This document shows, one piece after another, positions 16,868-25,964 of a stretch of DNA of 59,392 nucleotides. The position numbers were made by a program, and so were the translations under genes. A model generated the notes under the pieces. That model was not told the DNA's origin. It ran no database searches and saw only the letters and a list, made by a program, of their open reading frames with translations. Where the stretch lies: positions 1 to 59,392 of the forward strand of contig DATJGF010000064.1 of the NCBI GenBank assembly GCA_035495315.1, read 5' to 3'. Each line of letters starts with the position of its first letter. Position 1 is the stretch's first letter. The DNA is from DATJGF01 sp035495315. Its GTDB lineage: Bacteria; Verrucomicrobiota; Verrucomicrobiia; Limisphaerales; UBA8199.

Positions 16868-18268
16868 ATGAGTTCAGCGCCTGGTACGTTCGATTTTGAC
16901 CTGGCAATTATCGGGGGTGGCAGCGCGGGTTACGCTGCCGCGAGGATCAGTGCCGCGGCGGGGCTGAAAACGGCGGTGATCGAGGGCGGTGAAGAGGTCG
17001 GGGGACTGTGCATATTACGGGGATGCATGCCCACCAAAGCGCTCTTATACGCCGCGGAGGTTATGCATCTGGCCAGTCACGCCGAACCTTGGGGCATTCG
17101 GGCTGAGGATGTCAGTTTCAACTTCGCCCAGGTGATGGCGCGAAAAAACGCCCTCATCAAGGAGTTTGCCGATTATCGAGAGCAACAATTACGCAACGGT
17201 AAGTTCACTTTCATCCACGCGACGGCTCGCTTTGCCGATTCGCATTGGCTCGAACTCAGTAACGGTCGAAAAATCACCGCGCGGAATTTTATCATCGCGA
17301 CCGGGTCGACCCTGGCTCCAAGCCCTTTACCACAACTTAACAGTGTCGATTGCCTAAACAGCGACACCGCGCTGAAATTGAACCGATTGCCCAAGTCGCT
17401 AATCATCCTTGGCGGAGGCGCGGTCGCGGTTGAATTTGCGCAGTTTTTCCTTCGGTTTGGGGTTCGCGTCACGCTAATCCAGCGCAGCCCGCAAGTGCTG
17501 CATGAATTTGATGGCGACGCGGCCACCGAATTGGAGAAGGTATTCCGGCGGGATGGAATGACGCTTTATACCGGGACCAAGTTGCTGGACGCTAAACGCA
17601 CGGGCAACCAGAAAGAGGTTACTTTCGAGCACGCTGGAAAAGTGATTCGAGTTCATGCAGAAGAGGTCTTTTTCGCGTTGGGCCGCATTCCCAATATTCG
17701 TTCGCTCGGCCTGGAAAAGGCCGGTGTGCAAGTTGAATACGAACGGATCGTGACGGATGCGCGCATGCAAACGACAGTGCCGCATATTTACGCGGCAGGC
17801 GACTGCGCCGGGCGGTATGAAATTGTGCATATCGCCGTTCAGCAGGCTGAGATCGCGGCACACAATATTGCCAACCCCGACCGTCTGCGGCAGATGGATT
17901 ATCGGCTCCTAACTGAGGTCATATTCACGGAACCGCAAATCGCGGTCGTAGGTTTGACCGAGAAACGCGCGCATATCGCTAATATCATGTACGAGGTTGC
18001 CAAGTATCCGTTTGCCGACCATGGCAAATCATTGATCATGGAAGCCAAAGACGGCTTTGTGAAGCTATTGGCCGAGCCGATGAGCGGTGAGATTTTGGGG
18101 GGCTGCTGTGTCGGTCCGGTGGGAGGTGAACTGATTCATGAGATCATCGCTGCGATGCAGAAGCGGATGACTGTTCACGAGCTCGCAGTTATGCCGCATT
18201 ACCACCCTACCCTGGCGGAGATCTGGACCTATCCTGCCGAAGAATTAGCTGAAAAAATTGCGCGCTGA
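16868..18268 (+). CDS. pyridine nucleotide-disulfide oxidoreductase (dihydrolipoyl dehydrogenase/mercuric reductase-like)
   Basis: A flavoprotein of 466 residues. FAD-binding IIGGGSAGYAAA opens the chain. The redox pair is Cys48 and Cys53 in GGLCILRGCMPTK, a variant of the usual GGTCxNxGCxPSK. The NAD(P) loop is LIILGGGAVAVEFAQ, the second FAD motif is IYAAGDCAG, and the C-terminal interface has the MPHYHPTLAEIW active-site His. The odd Leu and Arg around the first Cys place it outside typical E3 enzymes; it is not next to any 2-oxoacid dehydrogenase subunit. The partner and substrate are unknown. It follows the LeuD-like gene by 3 bp. Confidence 0.87.
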   Translation: MSSAPGTFDFDLAIIGGGSAGYAAARISAAAGLKTAVIEGGEEVGGLCILRGCMPTKALLYAAEVMHLASHAEPWGIRAEDVSFNFAQVMARKNALIKEFADYREQQLRNGKFTFIHATARFADSHWLELSNGRKITARNFIIATGSTLAPSPLPQLNSVDCLNSDTALKLNRLPKSLIILGGGAVAVEFAQFFLRFGVRVTLIQRSPQVLHEFDGDAATELEKVFRRDGMTLYTGTKLLDAKRTGNQKEVTFEHAGKVIRVHAEEVFFALGRIPNIRSLGLEKAGVQVEYERIVTDARMQTTVPHIYAAGDCAGRYEIVHIAVQQAEIAAHNIANPDRLRQMDYRLLTEVIFTEPQIAVVGLTEKRAHIANIMYEVAKYPFADHGKSLIMEAKDGFVKLLAEPMSGEILGGCCVGPVGGELIHEIIAAMQKRMTVHELAVMPHYHPTLAEIWTYPAEELAEKIAR

Positions 18269-18385
18269 CCTCCGCTTTCTGTCCTCTTTCCGTGATCTCT
18301 ACTCTCTTTTTTGTGCCCTCTCGGCTGGACCTCCGACCTCTGCCCTTGACCCTGGGAAGTTCGTTTCCGATGCTGCCCACGTTGT
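18269..18385 (+). other. pyrimidine-rich intergenic spacer
   Basis: The 117-bp gap between the disulfide reductase and glcD genes is dominated on the plus strand by C and T, with many short CCTC and TCTC repeats from 18269 to about 18350. No gene, promoter or hairpin is visible in it. Confidence 0.5.
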
Positions 18386-19768
18386 ATGAGCCTGGCGTCC
18401 GATACAGTGTCTGAATTGCGCCGCCTCCTGGGCGAGACTAACGTCCTCACTGAAAAAGAGGATTTGATACCCTACTCATTCGACGGAACCGCTGCGCTGC
18501 AGGAACTGCCAGGCTGCGTCGTGTTCGCACAAACGACCGAACAGGTCGTGGCAATTCTGCGGCTTGCGAACCGGAAGCGAACGCCTGTCGTAACTCGCGG
18601 ATCGGGCACCGGGTTGAGTGGCGGTAGTTTGCCCACGCCGCACTGCCTCGTTCTTTGCCTTTCGAAAATGAACCGCGTGCTCGAACTGGATCGTGCTAAC
18701 TTGACGCTCCTCGCCGAAGCCGGAGCGACAACCCAGACTATCTCCGACGCCGCGGCGGCGGCCGGCCTGTTCTATCCTCCCGATCCTGGTTCGATGAAAA
18801 TTTCTACCATTGGGGGAAACGTAGCTGAGAATTCAGGCGGTTTACGGGGTCTTAAATACGGAGTTACACGCAATTATGTAATGGGGTTGGAGATGGTGCT
18901 GCCGGACGGCGAAACGCTGTGGACAGGCAACAAATGCGTGAAGGACGTTGCCGGTTATTCGCTTCGCGACCTGTTCATTGGCTCGGAGGGAACGCTGGGA
19001 ATCATAACGAAGGTATTGCTGAAATTGATTCCCAAGCCGGCCGCCAAAAAAACCATGATCGCTACCTACGCGCAGATGGATCATGCGGCGCAAACTGTAT
19101 CCCAGATTATTGCGGAGCAGATTATTCCCTGCACGTTGGAGTTTTTGGACCGAATCACCATTCAGTGCGTCGAAGATTTTGCCAGGATCGGGCTGCCGTT
19201 GGATTGCGAAGCCTTGTTGCTGATGGAGACCGATGGCCACGAAGCGGCCGTTGCCGAGGAAGCCTTGAAAATGCAAGCCATCGCGCTCAAGAACGGCGCC
19301 CGCGAGGTCCGGGTGGCCAAGGACGAGACCGAGGCGGCTAAACTTGCTACCGCCCGTCGGAGCGCCTTCTCGGCACTGGCCCGCGTCGCACCAACAACGA
19401 TTTTGGAGGATGCGACCGTGCCTCGGAGCGAACTGGCAAGGATGATTCGCTTCGTCCAGGCGGTCGCAAAAAAACATCACCTGCGCATCGGCACTTTTGG
19501 CCATATGGGCGATGGCAATCTGCACCCGACCTTTCTCACGGACGAGCGTAACACGGCCGAAATGATGCGTGTCGAGGAGGCTTTCAAGGAGATTTTTGAA
19601 GAAGCCATTCGCCTCGGCGGAACAATCACTGGCGAACATGGCATCGGTGTGGCGAAGAAGACGTTCCTGCCCAAATTTGCCGGCGACGCGCAAATGCGAG
19701 TCATGCGTGAACTGCGAAAAGCCCTGGATCCAAACGGGATTCTCAACCCCGGTAAAATGTTCGATTGA
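18386..19768 (+). CDS. glcD: FAD-linked oxidase, glycolate/D-lactate dehydrogenase subunit GlcD-like
   Basis: Oxidises a 2-hydroxy acid (glycolate or D-lactate) with FAD and passes electrons to the iron-sulfur partner GlcF encoded next. The 460-residue protein has the PCMH-type FAD domain (RGSGTGLSGGSLPT near residue 71, GGNVAENSGGLRGLKYGVT near 145) and the C-terminal cap ending FGHMGDGNLHPTF and GEHGIGVAKK. The third E. coli subunit, GlcE, is absent from the window, as in many two-subunit systems. Beside the rhamnose genes it may handle lactate from lactaldehyde, but that is inference. Confidence 0.9.
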   Translation: MSLASDTVSELRRLLGETNVLTEKEDLIPYSFDGTAALQELPGCVVFAQTTEQVVAILRLANRKRTPVVTRGSGTGLSGGSLPTPHCLVLCLSKMNRVLELDRANLTLLAEAGATTQTISDAAAAAGLFYPPDPGSMKISTIGGNVAENSGGLRGLKYGVTRNYVMGLEMVLPDGETLWTGNKCVKDVAGYSLRDLFIGSEGTLGIITKVLLKLIPKPAAKKTMIATYAQMDHAAQTVSQIIAEQIIPCTLEFLDRITIQCVEDFARIGLPLDCEALLLMETDGHEAAVAEEALKMQAIALKNGAREVRVAKDETEAAKLATARRSAFSALARVAPTTILEDATVPRSELARMIRFVQAVAKKHHLRIGTFGHMGDGNLHPTFLTDERNTAEMMRVEEAFKEIFEEAIRLGGTITGEHGIGVAKKTFLPKFAGDAQMRVMRELRKALDPNGILNPGKMFD

Positions 19769-19796
19769 TTGAATATGATAAGCCTCATGGCGCGAA

Positions 19797-19836
19797 GCCG
19801 ATTGGCAATCGGCAATACGGCCGGCTCTCAGTCGGC
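19797..19836. repeat. twin-hairpin intergenic repeat
   Basis: Two adjacent stems, each 7 bp with a 3-nt loop: GCCGATT-GGC-AATCGGC (19797-19813), and GCCGGCT-CTC-AGTCGGC (19820-19836) with one G-T wobble. Six bases separate them. It lies in the short gap between glcD and glcF. No U-tract follows, so it is more likely a REP-like element or mRNA stabiliser than a terminator. Confidence 0.65.
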
Positions 19837-19853
19837 GCTACCAGCTGTTGGCA

Positions 19854-21218
19854 ATGGGTGAGGCTAGCCAACACTTGAAGGGATTGGACTATTCCGTTGT
19901 GCAGCAATGCATGCATTGCGGATTATGCCTGCCGACCTGTCCGACTTACGAAGCTACAAAGGTAGAACGGCATAGCCCACGGGGCCGGATCTCGTTAATG
20001 CGCGCCTTCGCCGATGGACGATTGGAAATGAGCAAGACCTTCGCCGAGGAGATGTACTATTGCCTGGGATGCCTGGCTTGCATGACCGCCTGCCCTGCGG
20101 GTGTGAATTATGCCGAACTCTTTGAACACGCTCGCGCAGAAGCTGAAGCCAGTGGGGTGTTGAAATCGCCGAGCCGGACCTTTGTTCGCGCGTTTGCGAT
20201 CCACTGGTTGTTTATGGATTTGAACCGGCTCCAACTTGTCGGCCGGGCGCTGCGGCTGTACCAAACGTTAGGCTTCCAAGGCCTGCTACGCGGGTCCGGG
20301 ATCTTAAAACTGCTGCCGCGCCGTTTGCAGGAGTTGGAAGCAATCACGCCGGATATACAGCCCGAATTTTCGGCAGATCTGATTCCCCCGGTTTTGCAGC
20401 CACAGTGCCAACGTCGTTATCGAGTCGCGTTGCTGACTGGCTGCGCCCAGGACTTGATCTTCAGCGATGTGAACCGGGACACGGCGGAAGTACTGGTCAG
20501 GAATGGGTGCGAAGTCATCACGCCGCCGGAGCAATTTTGCTGCGGCTCGCTCCACGCCCATAATGGAGAATGGGAATTGGCCCAGCGCCTGGCACGGCAA
20601 CAAATCGACCAGTTTCCGCCTGAAGAATTCGACGCGATTATTACGAATGCAGGCGGGTGCGGGTCGCACCTGAAACATTATCGTTCTTTGCTGGCGCACG
20701 ACGTGAAGTATCGCGAACGAGCCCGGATTTGGGACCAGAAGGTCAAGGATATTCACGAGTGGCTCGCTACCATTGGGATCACCCCCCCTAACGCACAACT
20801 ACCAAAACAAGTCGTCACCTACCACGAATCCTGCCATTTGGCACATGGGCAGAAAATCACCGCGGCCCCACGGCAGCTTCTGTGCTCCATTCCCGGCTTG
20901 CGGCTGATCGAATTGCCAGAAAGCAAATGGTGCTGCGGGAGCGCGGGTATTTATAACCTGATTCAGCCGGCAATGGCCAACGCGCTCCTTGACCGCAAGC
21001 TGAACCACATCAAAGGGACGGGTGCCGAAGTTGTCGCCACCGGCAACCCCGGATGCCTGCTGCAATTAATTAATGGAGCCAAAGCCCGAGGCATTCAACT
21101 GCGGGTAGTACACCCCGTAACCCTATTGGCCGAAGCTTACCGAACAGAGTGCCGAAGCCCAAATGCGGAATCTTGTACGAGGAATGCCCCATCCTCCATT
21201 TTGCACTCCGAATTCTAA
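19854..21218 (+). CDS. glcF: glycolate/lactate dehydrogenase iron-sulfur subunit GlcF-like
   Basis: Electron-transfer partner of GlcD. Two 4Fe-4S ferredoxin motifs are visible: Cys19, 22, 25 and 29 in CMHCGLCLPTCP, and CLGCLACMTACPAG near residue 70. Two CCG domains follow, with FCCGS (about 225) and WCCGSAG (about 360). It is about 454 residues long. The tail after TLLAEAYRTE (last ~22 residues) is low in complexity and looks like read-through into intergenic sequence. The ATG at 19854 is preferred over a TTG at 19848. It follows glcD after the twin-hairpin repeat. Confidence 0.9.
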   Translation: MGEASQHLKGLDYSVVQQCMHCGLCLPTCPTYEATKVERHSPRGRISLMRAFADGRLEMSKTFAEEMYYCLGCLACMTACPAGVNYAELFEHARAEAEASGVLKSPSRTFVRAFAIHWLFMDLNRLQLVGRALRLYQTLGFQGLLRGSGILKLLPRRLQELEAITPDIQPEFSADLIPPVLQPQCQRRYRVALLTGCAQDLIFSDVNRDTAEVLVRNGCEVITPPEQFCCGSLHAHNGEWELAQRLARQQIDQFPPEEFDAIITNAGGCGSHLKHYRSLLAHDVKYRERARIWDQKVKDIHEWLATIGITPPNAQLPKQVVTYHESCHLAHGQKITAAPRQLLCSIPGLRLIELPESKWCCGSAGIYNLIQPAMANALLDRKLNHIKGTGAEVVATGNPGCLLQLINGAKARGIQLRVVHPVTLLAEAYRTECRSPNAESCTRNAPSSILHSEF

Positions 21219-21225
21219 AGGATTT

Positions 21226-21876
21226 ATGCGCTCAAAATTAGAAATCTGCTCGCTGCTGACAAACCCAGGAATTATTGCGGTGGTCCGAGCTCAGAAGCTC
21301 GAGCAGGTGATTCCCCTCTCAGAAGCACTCCTGGCCGGCGGCGTGATTGCGATTGAAATTACGCTGACGACTCCGAAGGCCTTCGAAGCAATCCGTCAGG
21401 CGCGCGCCAGATTTGGCCAGAATGCACTAATCGGCGTCGGAACTGTTTTGGATGAGGTGGCTTGTCGTTCCGCGCTTGAGGCGGGGGCCGAATTCGTCGT
21501 GACCCCTATCTGCCGCACGGAGTTAGTTCCGCTGGTGCATTCGGCCGAACGGCCGATAATGCTGGGGGCTTTCTCGCCGACTGAAGCGCAAACTGCGCAT
21601 GAGGCCAGAGCGGATTTCATTAAGATCTTTCCCGCCGATGCGGTGGGTCCCAATTACATCAAGGCGTTGCGCGCCCCGTTACCGCATCTGCGTATTATCC
21701 CCACCGGGGGCGTCGAGTTGAACAATGTGGGCGATTTCCTCCAGGCGGGGTGTGTGGCTTTAGGGGTAGGCTCCAGTTTGGTTTCCGCCAGGTTGTTGCA
21801 AATGGCTGATTGGCAAGAACTGACGCGTCGAGCAGCAGCCTTTGTGCAAGCCATCAGCGAAGCTAAAAAGGGGTAG
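21226..21876 (+). CDS. eda: 2-keto-3-deoxy-6-phosphogluconate aldolase-family protein
   Basis: Class I aldolase that cleaves KDPG (or a related 2-keto-3-deoxy acid) to pyruvate and an aldehyde. The 216-residue protein shows GIIAVVRAQ, the catalytic Glu region AIEITLTTP, GAEFVVTPI, the Schiff-base Lys in FIKIFPADAVGP, and the phosphate-binding IIPTGGV and GVGSSLV. The ATG at 21226 is supported by AAAGGA at correct spacing; the longer frame from 21163 runs through glcF. It starts 7 bp after glcF, so it is likely cotranscribed. Confidence 0.93.
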   Translation: MRSKLEICSLLTNPGIIAVVRAQKLEQVIPLSEALLAGGVIAIEITLTTPKAFEAIRQARARFGQNALIGVGTVLDEVACRSALEAGAEFVVTPICRTELVPLVHSAERPIMLGAFSPTEAQTAHEARADFIKIFPADAVGPNYIKALRAPLPHLRIIPTGGVELNNVGDFLQAGCVALGVGSSLVSARLLQMADWQELTRRAAAFVQAISEAKKG

Positions 21877-22017
21877 TCTAACTGGTACTGATACTGCTAC
21901 TAAGCTGCGGTTATGGTGACCAGTTGCTATTGTGGCACGGTGCAGTGGCACTCCCGGGGCTTGAACTCCCGGCATGTTAGTGCGAGATTCGGTGCGACTG
22001 CCCCCGCCCCATCAGAA

Positions 22018-22947
22018 ATGGAAATTATGAAGGGCTCTTCTAAATGTGCCCGAATCGCGAGGACCGCGCGTCCGGCGTCGGGTTTCACACTCATCGAGTT
22101 GCTCGTCGTTATCGCCATTATTGCGATATTGGCGGCCATGCTACTGCCGGCACTTGGCAAGGCCAAACAGAAGGCACAAGGAATTCAGTGCCTGAACAAT
22201 CATCGCCAACTGGCGCTTGCCTGGCGAATGTACTCCGAAGACAGCAACGATATCCTGGTTTACGCCAGCACCAGCGGGCAGGTGAATAATCCGCCGGACC
22301 AATTCGCCTGGTCGGGCGCGCACATGGATTTTGACGGAAATAATCGGGCCAACTGGGATCCGACTGTCGACATGCAGAAAAGGCCATTGTGGAAATACAC
22401 CGGTAAGAGCCAGGCGGTTTTTAAATGCCCAAGCGACCGTTCCACAGTCTCGGTCAACGGCACTCTGAAGCCAAGGATTCTTACGATGTCGATGAATGTT
22501 TACGTCGGCGGTTTTGCACCCATTGTAGGGGTCGATCCTTTGCCATACGGCACTGACGGCCACTGGGGGTTTGCCGAGCCCTATTCGGTCTATTCCAAGC
22601 TTTCACTGATCAACGGCGTCTCGCCGCCTTCCAAGATTTTCGTGTTTCTGGACATGCGCGAGGACCGAGTCAATTGGAGCAATTTCATGACCGACATGAC
22701 CGGCTACGTGCCGCCGAATCCGGTCTCTTATAGCTTCACTTCGGATTTGCCCGGAATGTATCACAATATGGCCGGCGGGTTTTCATTTGCGGATGGACAT
22801 TCGGAGATCCGTCGCTGGCTGGATGCGCGCACAACGCCTCCGCTGGTGGACGGCGCGGCTGGTGATCCGGGTGCCATAGGCGAGACTCCCTCCCCTAACA
22901 ACCAGGATATCGCCTGGCTCCAGGACCATAGCACTCGGCCGAAATAA
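22018..22947 (+). CDS. type II secretion/type IV pseudopilin with H-X9-DG motif
   Basis: A prepilin-like protein of about 309 residues. The prepilin peptidase site and helix are GFTLIELLVVIAIIAILAAM. The C-terminal part has the H-X9-DG motif (HNMAGGFSFADG), common in Planctomycetes and Verrucomicrobia pseudopilins that occur in many copies. It acts in the envelope, with unknown cargo. The start is at 22018 or 22027, since the preceding 35 codons from 21913 are not pilin-like. It stands alone, without gsp genes. Confidence 0.9.
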   Translation: MEIMKGSSKCARIARTARPASGFTLIELLVVIAIIAILAAMLLPALGKAKQKAQGIQCLNNHRQLALAWRMYSEDSNDILVYASTSGQVNNPPDQFAWSGAHMDFDGNNRANWDPTVDMQKRPLWKYTGKSQAVFKCPSDRSTVSVNGTLKPRILTMSMNVYVGGFAPIVGVDPLPYGTDGHWGFAEPYSVYSKLSLINGVSPPSKIFVFLDMREDRVNWSNFMTDMTGYVPPNPVSYSFTSDLPGMYHNMAGGFSFADGHSEIRRWLDARTTPPLVDGAAGDPGAIGETPSPNNQDIAWLQDHSTRPK

Positions 22948-22955
22948 CTCGTCGA

Positions 22956-24095
22956 CTACGTCGCGGCCCTCTTTTTCTCTGCCGATCGGGACTGAATCCC
23001 GGCAGCGCGTCCCAACTCGCGGTGAATTCGGCCTACTCGCTCCACCTGGCCCTTAGCGGCAAAGCGCTCATAAAATCCGTCGTTGCGAAAATCGCGCACC
23101 CGCTCTGTCCAAGGGCTCAATTTTTCCTGCCACCGCTCGACGCGACGATCCTCCGGCGCGGCGTCCTGGCTGGCCAGGTCGGCACAAACGCGAATCATCG
23201 CTTTGAGGGAAACCGGTTTGGTAACCATATAATTATCGTTGCCCCAGGCGTCCTCAAATACCTGTGAAGAGGCTTTGAGGAAGTCACGAACCATTCGGTA
23301 ATACCGCTCCGCCAGGCGCGCATCGGCACCTTCTCGTTCGATTTTTGACCAAGCCTGCTTTACCCAACGATGGATCTCGTTAAACAGTTCCGCTTGAAGG
23401 ATCCACTTCTCTTGTTTGCTGCGTCCACCCAAACGATTGATACGATAACGCAGCGGACTATCGGCGGCACTGTAAAGCATCTCGACAATGCGGGCCGCAA
23501 ATCGCCGATCCGGCTCCGCCCACGACACCCGCTCATATAGATCCACCAAATGGCTCTTATTTATGCGCGTCGGCGTGGAATTAATGATCACGAACATTTC
23601 GGTGGCGAAATCGTCACTGCGCCCATCGAAAACAACACAAGGGACAAAAATGGATTTGGCTTCGTCGGGATGTGTGCGCTCGTAAAAATTCAACGCCGCC
23701 AGGCGATGCTGACCATCGATAATTAGAAACTTGTCTTCCGGCTCCTGAAGGTGCCCAACCGTTTCACTGCCCGAGATCGGCTGGAAACGCAACTTTTGGG
23801 CCGTGAAAAGTAAGACCGTCCCCGGAATCGGAGGTTGGGAGATGGCCGTCTCATAAAAGTTGCGAATCAACCGAACCTTCGAGCGGGAGAGTGTTCGCTG
23901 GAACGCCTTTTCGCTTCGCTCCACCCGTGCGATGAATTGGGCGACGTCATCATCCAGGGCCACCTCTTCCGGCTTGATTTGCTCGCCTTCATCGTAAAAG
24001 CGGCTGATAAAACGGACTTTCCCCAGCAACTCTTCCGAGGGATAGGCCACAAAATAAAATACGGCGTCCTTTTGCCGGATTTGTGTAGCGATCAT
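22956..24095 (-). CDS. orphan DGQHR-domain protein
   Basis: A cytoplasmic 379-residue protein with the signature DGQHRLAAL (Asp127-Arg131) and the following FVIINSTPTRINKSHLVDLY typical of DGQHR/DndB-like proteins. Family members include DndB, the transcriptional repressor and ATPase of DNA phosphorothioation systems, and related proteins of 7-deazaguanine DNA modification. No dnd, dpd or nuclease gene is in the window. A palindromic TATACGTATA lies at 24142-24151 upstream and could be its operator. It is convergent with the pseudopilin gene. The function is inferred only at family level. Confidence 0.85.
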   Translation of the reverse strand: MIATQIRQKDAVFYFVAYPSEELLGKVRFISRFYDEGEQIKPEEVALDDDVAQFIARVERSEKAFQRTLSRSKVRLIRNFYETAISQPPIPGTVLLFTAQKLRFQPISGSETVGHLQEPEDKFLIIDGQHRLAALNFYERTHPDEAKSIFVPCVVFDGRSDDFATEMFVIINSTPTRINKSHLVDLYERVSWAEPDRRFAARIVEMLYSAADSPLRYRINRLGGRSKQEKWILQAELFNEIHRWVKQAWSKIEREGADARLAERYYRMVRDFLKASSQVFEDAWGNDNYMVTKPVSLKAMIRVCADLASQDAAPEDRRVERWQEKLSPWTERVRDFRNDGFYERFAAKGQVERVGRIHRELGRAAGIQSRSAEKKRAAT

Positions 24096-24141
24096 GCGTT
24101 GTGCCTTTTGTTTAAGTAATTCCGCCAGAATCCCAGGTCGA

Positions 24142-24151
24142 TATACGTATA
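24142..24151. promoter_or_regulatory. palindromic candidate operator upstream of the DGQHR gene
   Basis: TATACGTATA is a perfect 10-bp palindrome 47 bp upstream of the start of the DGQHR gene on the minus strand. By analogy with self-regulating DndB it could be a binding site, but this is speculation. Confidence 0.2.
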
Positions 24152-24322
24152 GCTACACCTCGACGCTCGGAAATACAAGCGGCAGCCAACCCGTCCCGCA
24201 ACCGTTTCTAGCCCGCGGGGTATCGCCAGGATTTATTCCACCCCTTGGTTTGAGCGACTCGTCACTTGGGGTCAGCAAGTAATCACAAAGTGGTTTTCCT
24301 TAGCCTTGCTGCAGGCGAAAGT

Positions 24323-24793
24323 ATGCCCGTTCAGCCCAAACTATTTATGAAGCGAACATTCAATTCGAAATTGCAGAGAAGCGAACCAGCTCCCATTCGC
24401 CGCGGAGATGCGACGGTGCGCCAAACGGCAGTTCGGATTCCGGCGCTCCAGTTGGCCCTCGAACAGGACGAAGTGACGCTTGCCGATTCGAACGCCTGTG
24501 CGCCGGTACGGGTTCCCGGGTATGACGTCTCAACCGAACGCGTCGAGTCAGGCGCATTCTTTTTGCTGGGCCTTATCGGGATCACTCTGATTGTCCTCGC
24601 AGGGGGCAAAGCGGTCGAGTTCTCCGAGAATCGCGAGTCCATTGCAGCGGCGTTTGCGTACCCTGCGACGAATGAAACTGCGAGCACGCAAACAGCTAAA
24701 ACGAAGCAGGCTGTGACGAATGTAACGGTAATCCCGGTCTCGGCGGAGCGTATGCCCACGGGCTCCGGAAAAACCGCCAGCCACCCCTCATGA
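24323..24793 (+). CDS. small single-pass membrane protein of unknown function
   Basis: A protein of about 156 residues (from MPVQPKLF, 24323; MKRTFNSK at 24347 is an alternative). It has one hydrophobic helix, GAFFLLGLIGITLIVLAGG, preceded by a soluble stretch and followed by a Thr/Ala-rich tail. No family is recognised. It lies 58 bp upstream of the LytS-type kinase gene on the same strand and may be part of that signalling unit. Confidence 0.6.
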   Translation: MPVQPKLFMKRTFNSKLQRSEPAPIRRGDATVRQTAVRIPALQLALEQDEVTLADSNACAPVRVPGYDVSTERVESGAFFLLGLIGITLIVLAGGKAVEFSENRESIAAAFAYPATNETASTQTAKTKQAVTNVTVIPVSAERMPTGSGKTASHPS

Positions 24794-24851
24794 ACTGGTT
24801 CGGGCTAATTCTTTGGTTCCCAACCTGGGTGACTCACTCTAGATTAGTCGT

Positions 24852-25964
24852 ATGAGCTCCTGCGCGAAACGGCGCCTATTCTGGACGGGCGTCATTTTTG
24901 CCACTTGCACTCTCCTGGCTATCCTGTCGGCGGTCGGCGCCTATGTTTCCCAAATGGGGCTTGACCAACCGGTGCCATGGAATCCGCTTTTGCGTCAGGA
25001 ATTGAAGGATTGGTTTGTTTGCGGCTTGCTTTCGTTGGGCGTGGTTTGCGTCGCCTCGCGGAATCGGCTTGAACCCGGACGCACGAAACAATGGCTGTTG
25101 ATCCATGTTGGGGTGAGTCTGGTCTTTGCGGCGTTGTATGCCGTGTTGACGGCGTGGCTCGTCGCCGGGGATCGCTCGGTGATGCATCCGGAGAAAATTC
25201 TCACCTTTTCCTACCTGCTGCGGGTCGTCGGCCTTCATTACTGCGTCCTGAATCTCATCATGTATTGGTTCGTCGTGTTTGCCCATCTCGGTTGGAGTTA
25301 TTATCAGGGATACCGCGAGCGCGAGCGACAAACAGCGGCACTTCAAAAAGAGCTGGTCGAGGCGCGGCTTGAGGCATTGCGAATGCAACTCAACCCCCAT
25401 TTTCTGTTTAACACGTTGCATGCTGTTTCCTCGCTCATCCATGATGATCCCGATGCTGCTGACCGAATCATCGCGCGTTTGAGCGAATTGCTGCGCCTTA
25501 GTTTGGATCAATCCAAACCGCAGGAAGTCTCCCTGCAAGAGGAACTCGCGTTTCTGGACCGTTATCTCGACATTGAACTGACCCGCTTCGCCGACCGACT
25601 CAAAGTCCAAAAACAGATTGAGCCTGGCGTTCAGGATGCCCTGGTACCGTATCTTTTGCTGCAGCCTTTGGTGGAAAATGCGATTCGCCATGGCATCGAG
25701 CCACGGGAGGATGCAGGCCATTTGGAAATTCGCGCGCAACGCAATAACGGTAAACTGCAATTAAGTGTCATCGACGATGGGGCTGGACTGTCGGGGTCGG
25801 CGGCGACACAGCCCAGGGAAGGAATTGGCCTTTCCAATACGCGCTCACGTTTGCGGCATCTGTACGGGGAGAATTTCCGCTTTGAATTGGTTGAAGTCAG
25901 CGGCGGAGGGCTGGCAGCGCAGATCGAGATTCCATATCATACCACAAGTGCCAATGGCCAGTGA
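24852..25964 (+). CDS. LytS/YehU-type sensor histidine kinase
   Basis: A membrane sensor kinase of 370 residues with four or so N-terminal helices and no large periplasmic loop. A coiled linker (YQGYRERERQTAALQKELVEA) leads to the His_kinase domain, with phospho-acceptor His183 in MQLNPHFLFNTLHAVSSLI. The HATPase domain has VENAIRHGIEP and DDGAGL. Its last codons overlap the LytTR regulator gene by 11 bp, so the pair is surely one operon and functional unit. The signal is unknown. Confidence 0.93.
   Translation: MSSCAKRRLFWTGVIFATCTLLAILSAVGAYVSQMGLDQPVPWNPLLRQELKDWFVCGLLSLGVVCVASRNRLEPGRTKQWLLIHVGVSLVFAALYAVLTAWLVAGDRSVMHPEKILTFSYLLRVVGLHYCVLNLIMYWFVVFAHLGWSYYQGYRERERQTAALQKELVEARLEALRMQLNPHFLFNTLHAVSSLIHDDPDAADRIIARLSELLRLSLDQSKPQEVSLQEELAFLDRYLDIELTRFADRLKVQKQIEPGVQDALVPYLLLQPLVENAIRHGIEPREDAGHLEIRAQRNNGKLQLSVIDDGAGLSGSAATQPREGIGLSNTRSRLRHLYGENFRFELVEVSGGGLAAQIEIPYHTTSANGQ

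Noticed and set aside
21877..22017. tRNA-like T-arm pattern (TTCAAG context) upstream of the pseudopilin
   Set aside because: The T-stem does not pair and no acceptor, D or anticodon stems fit.
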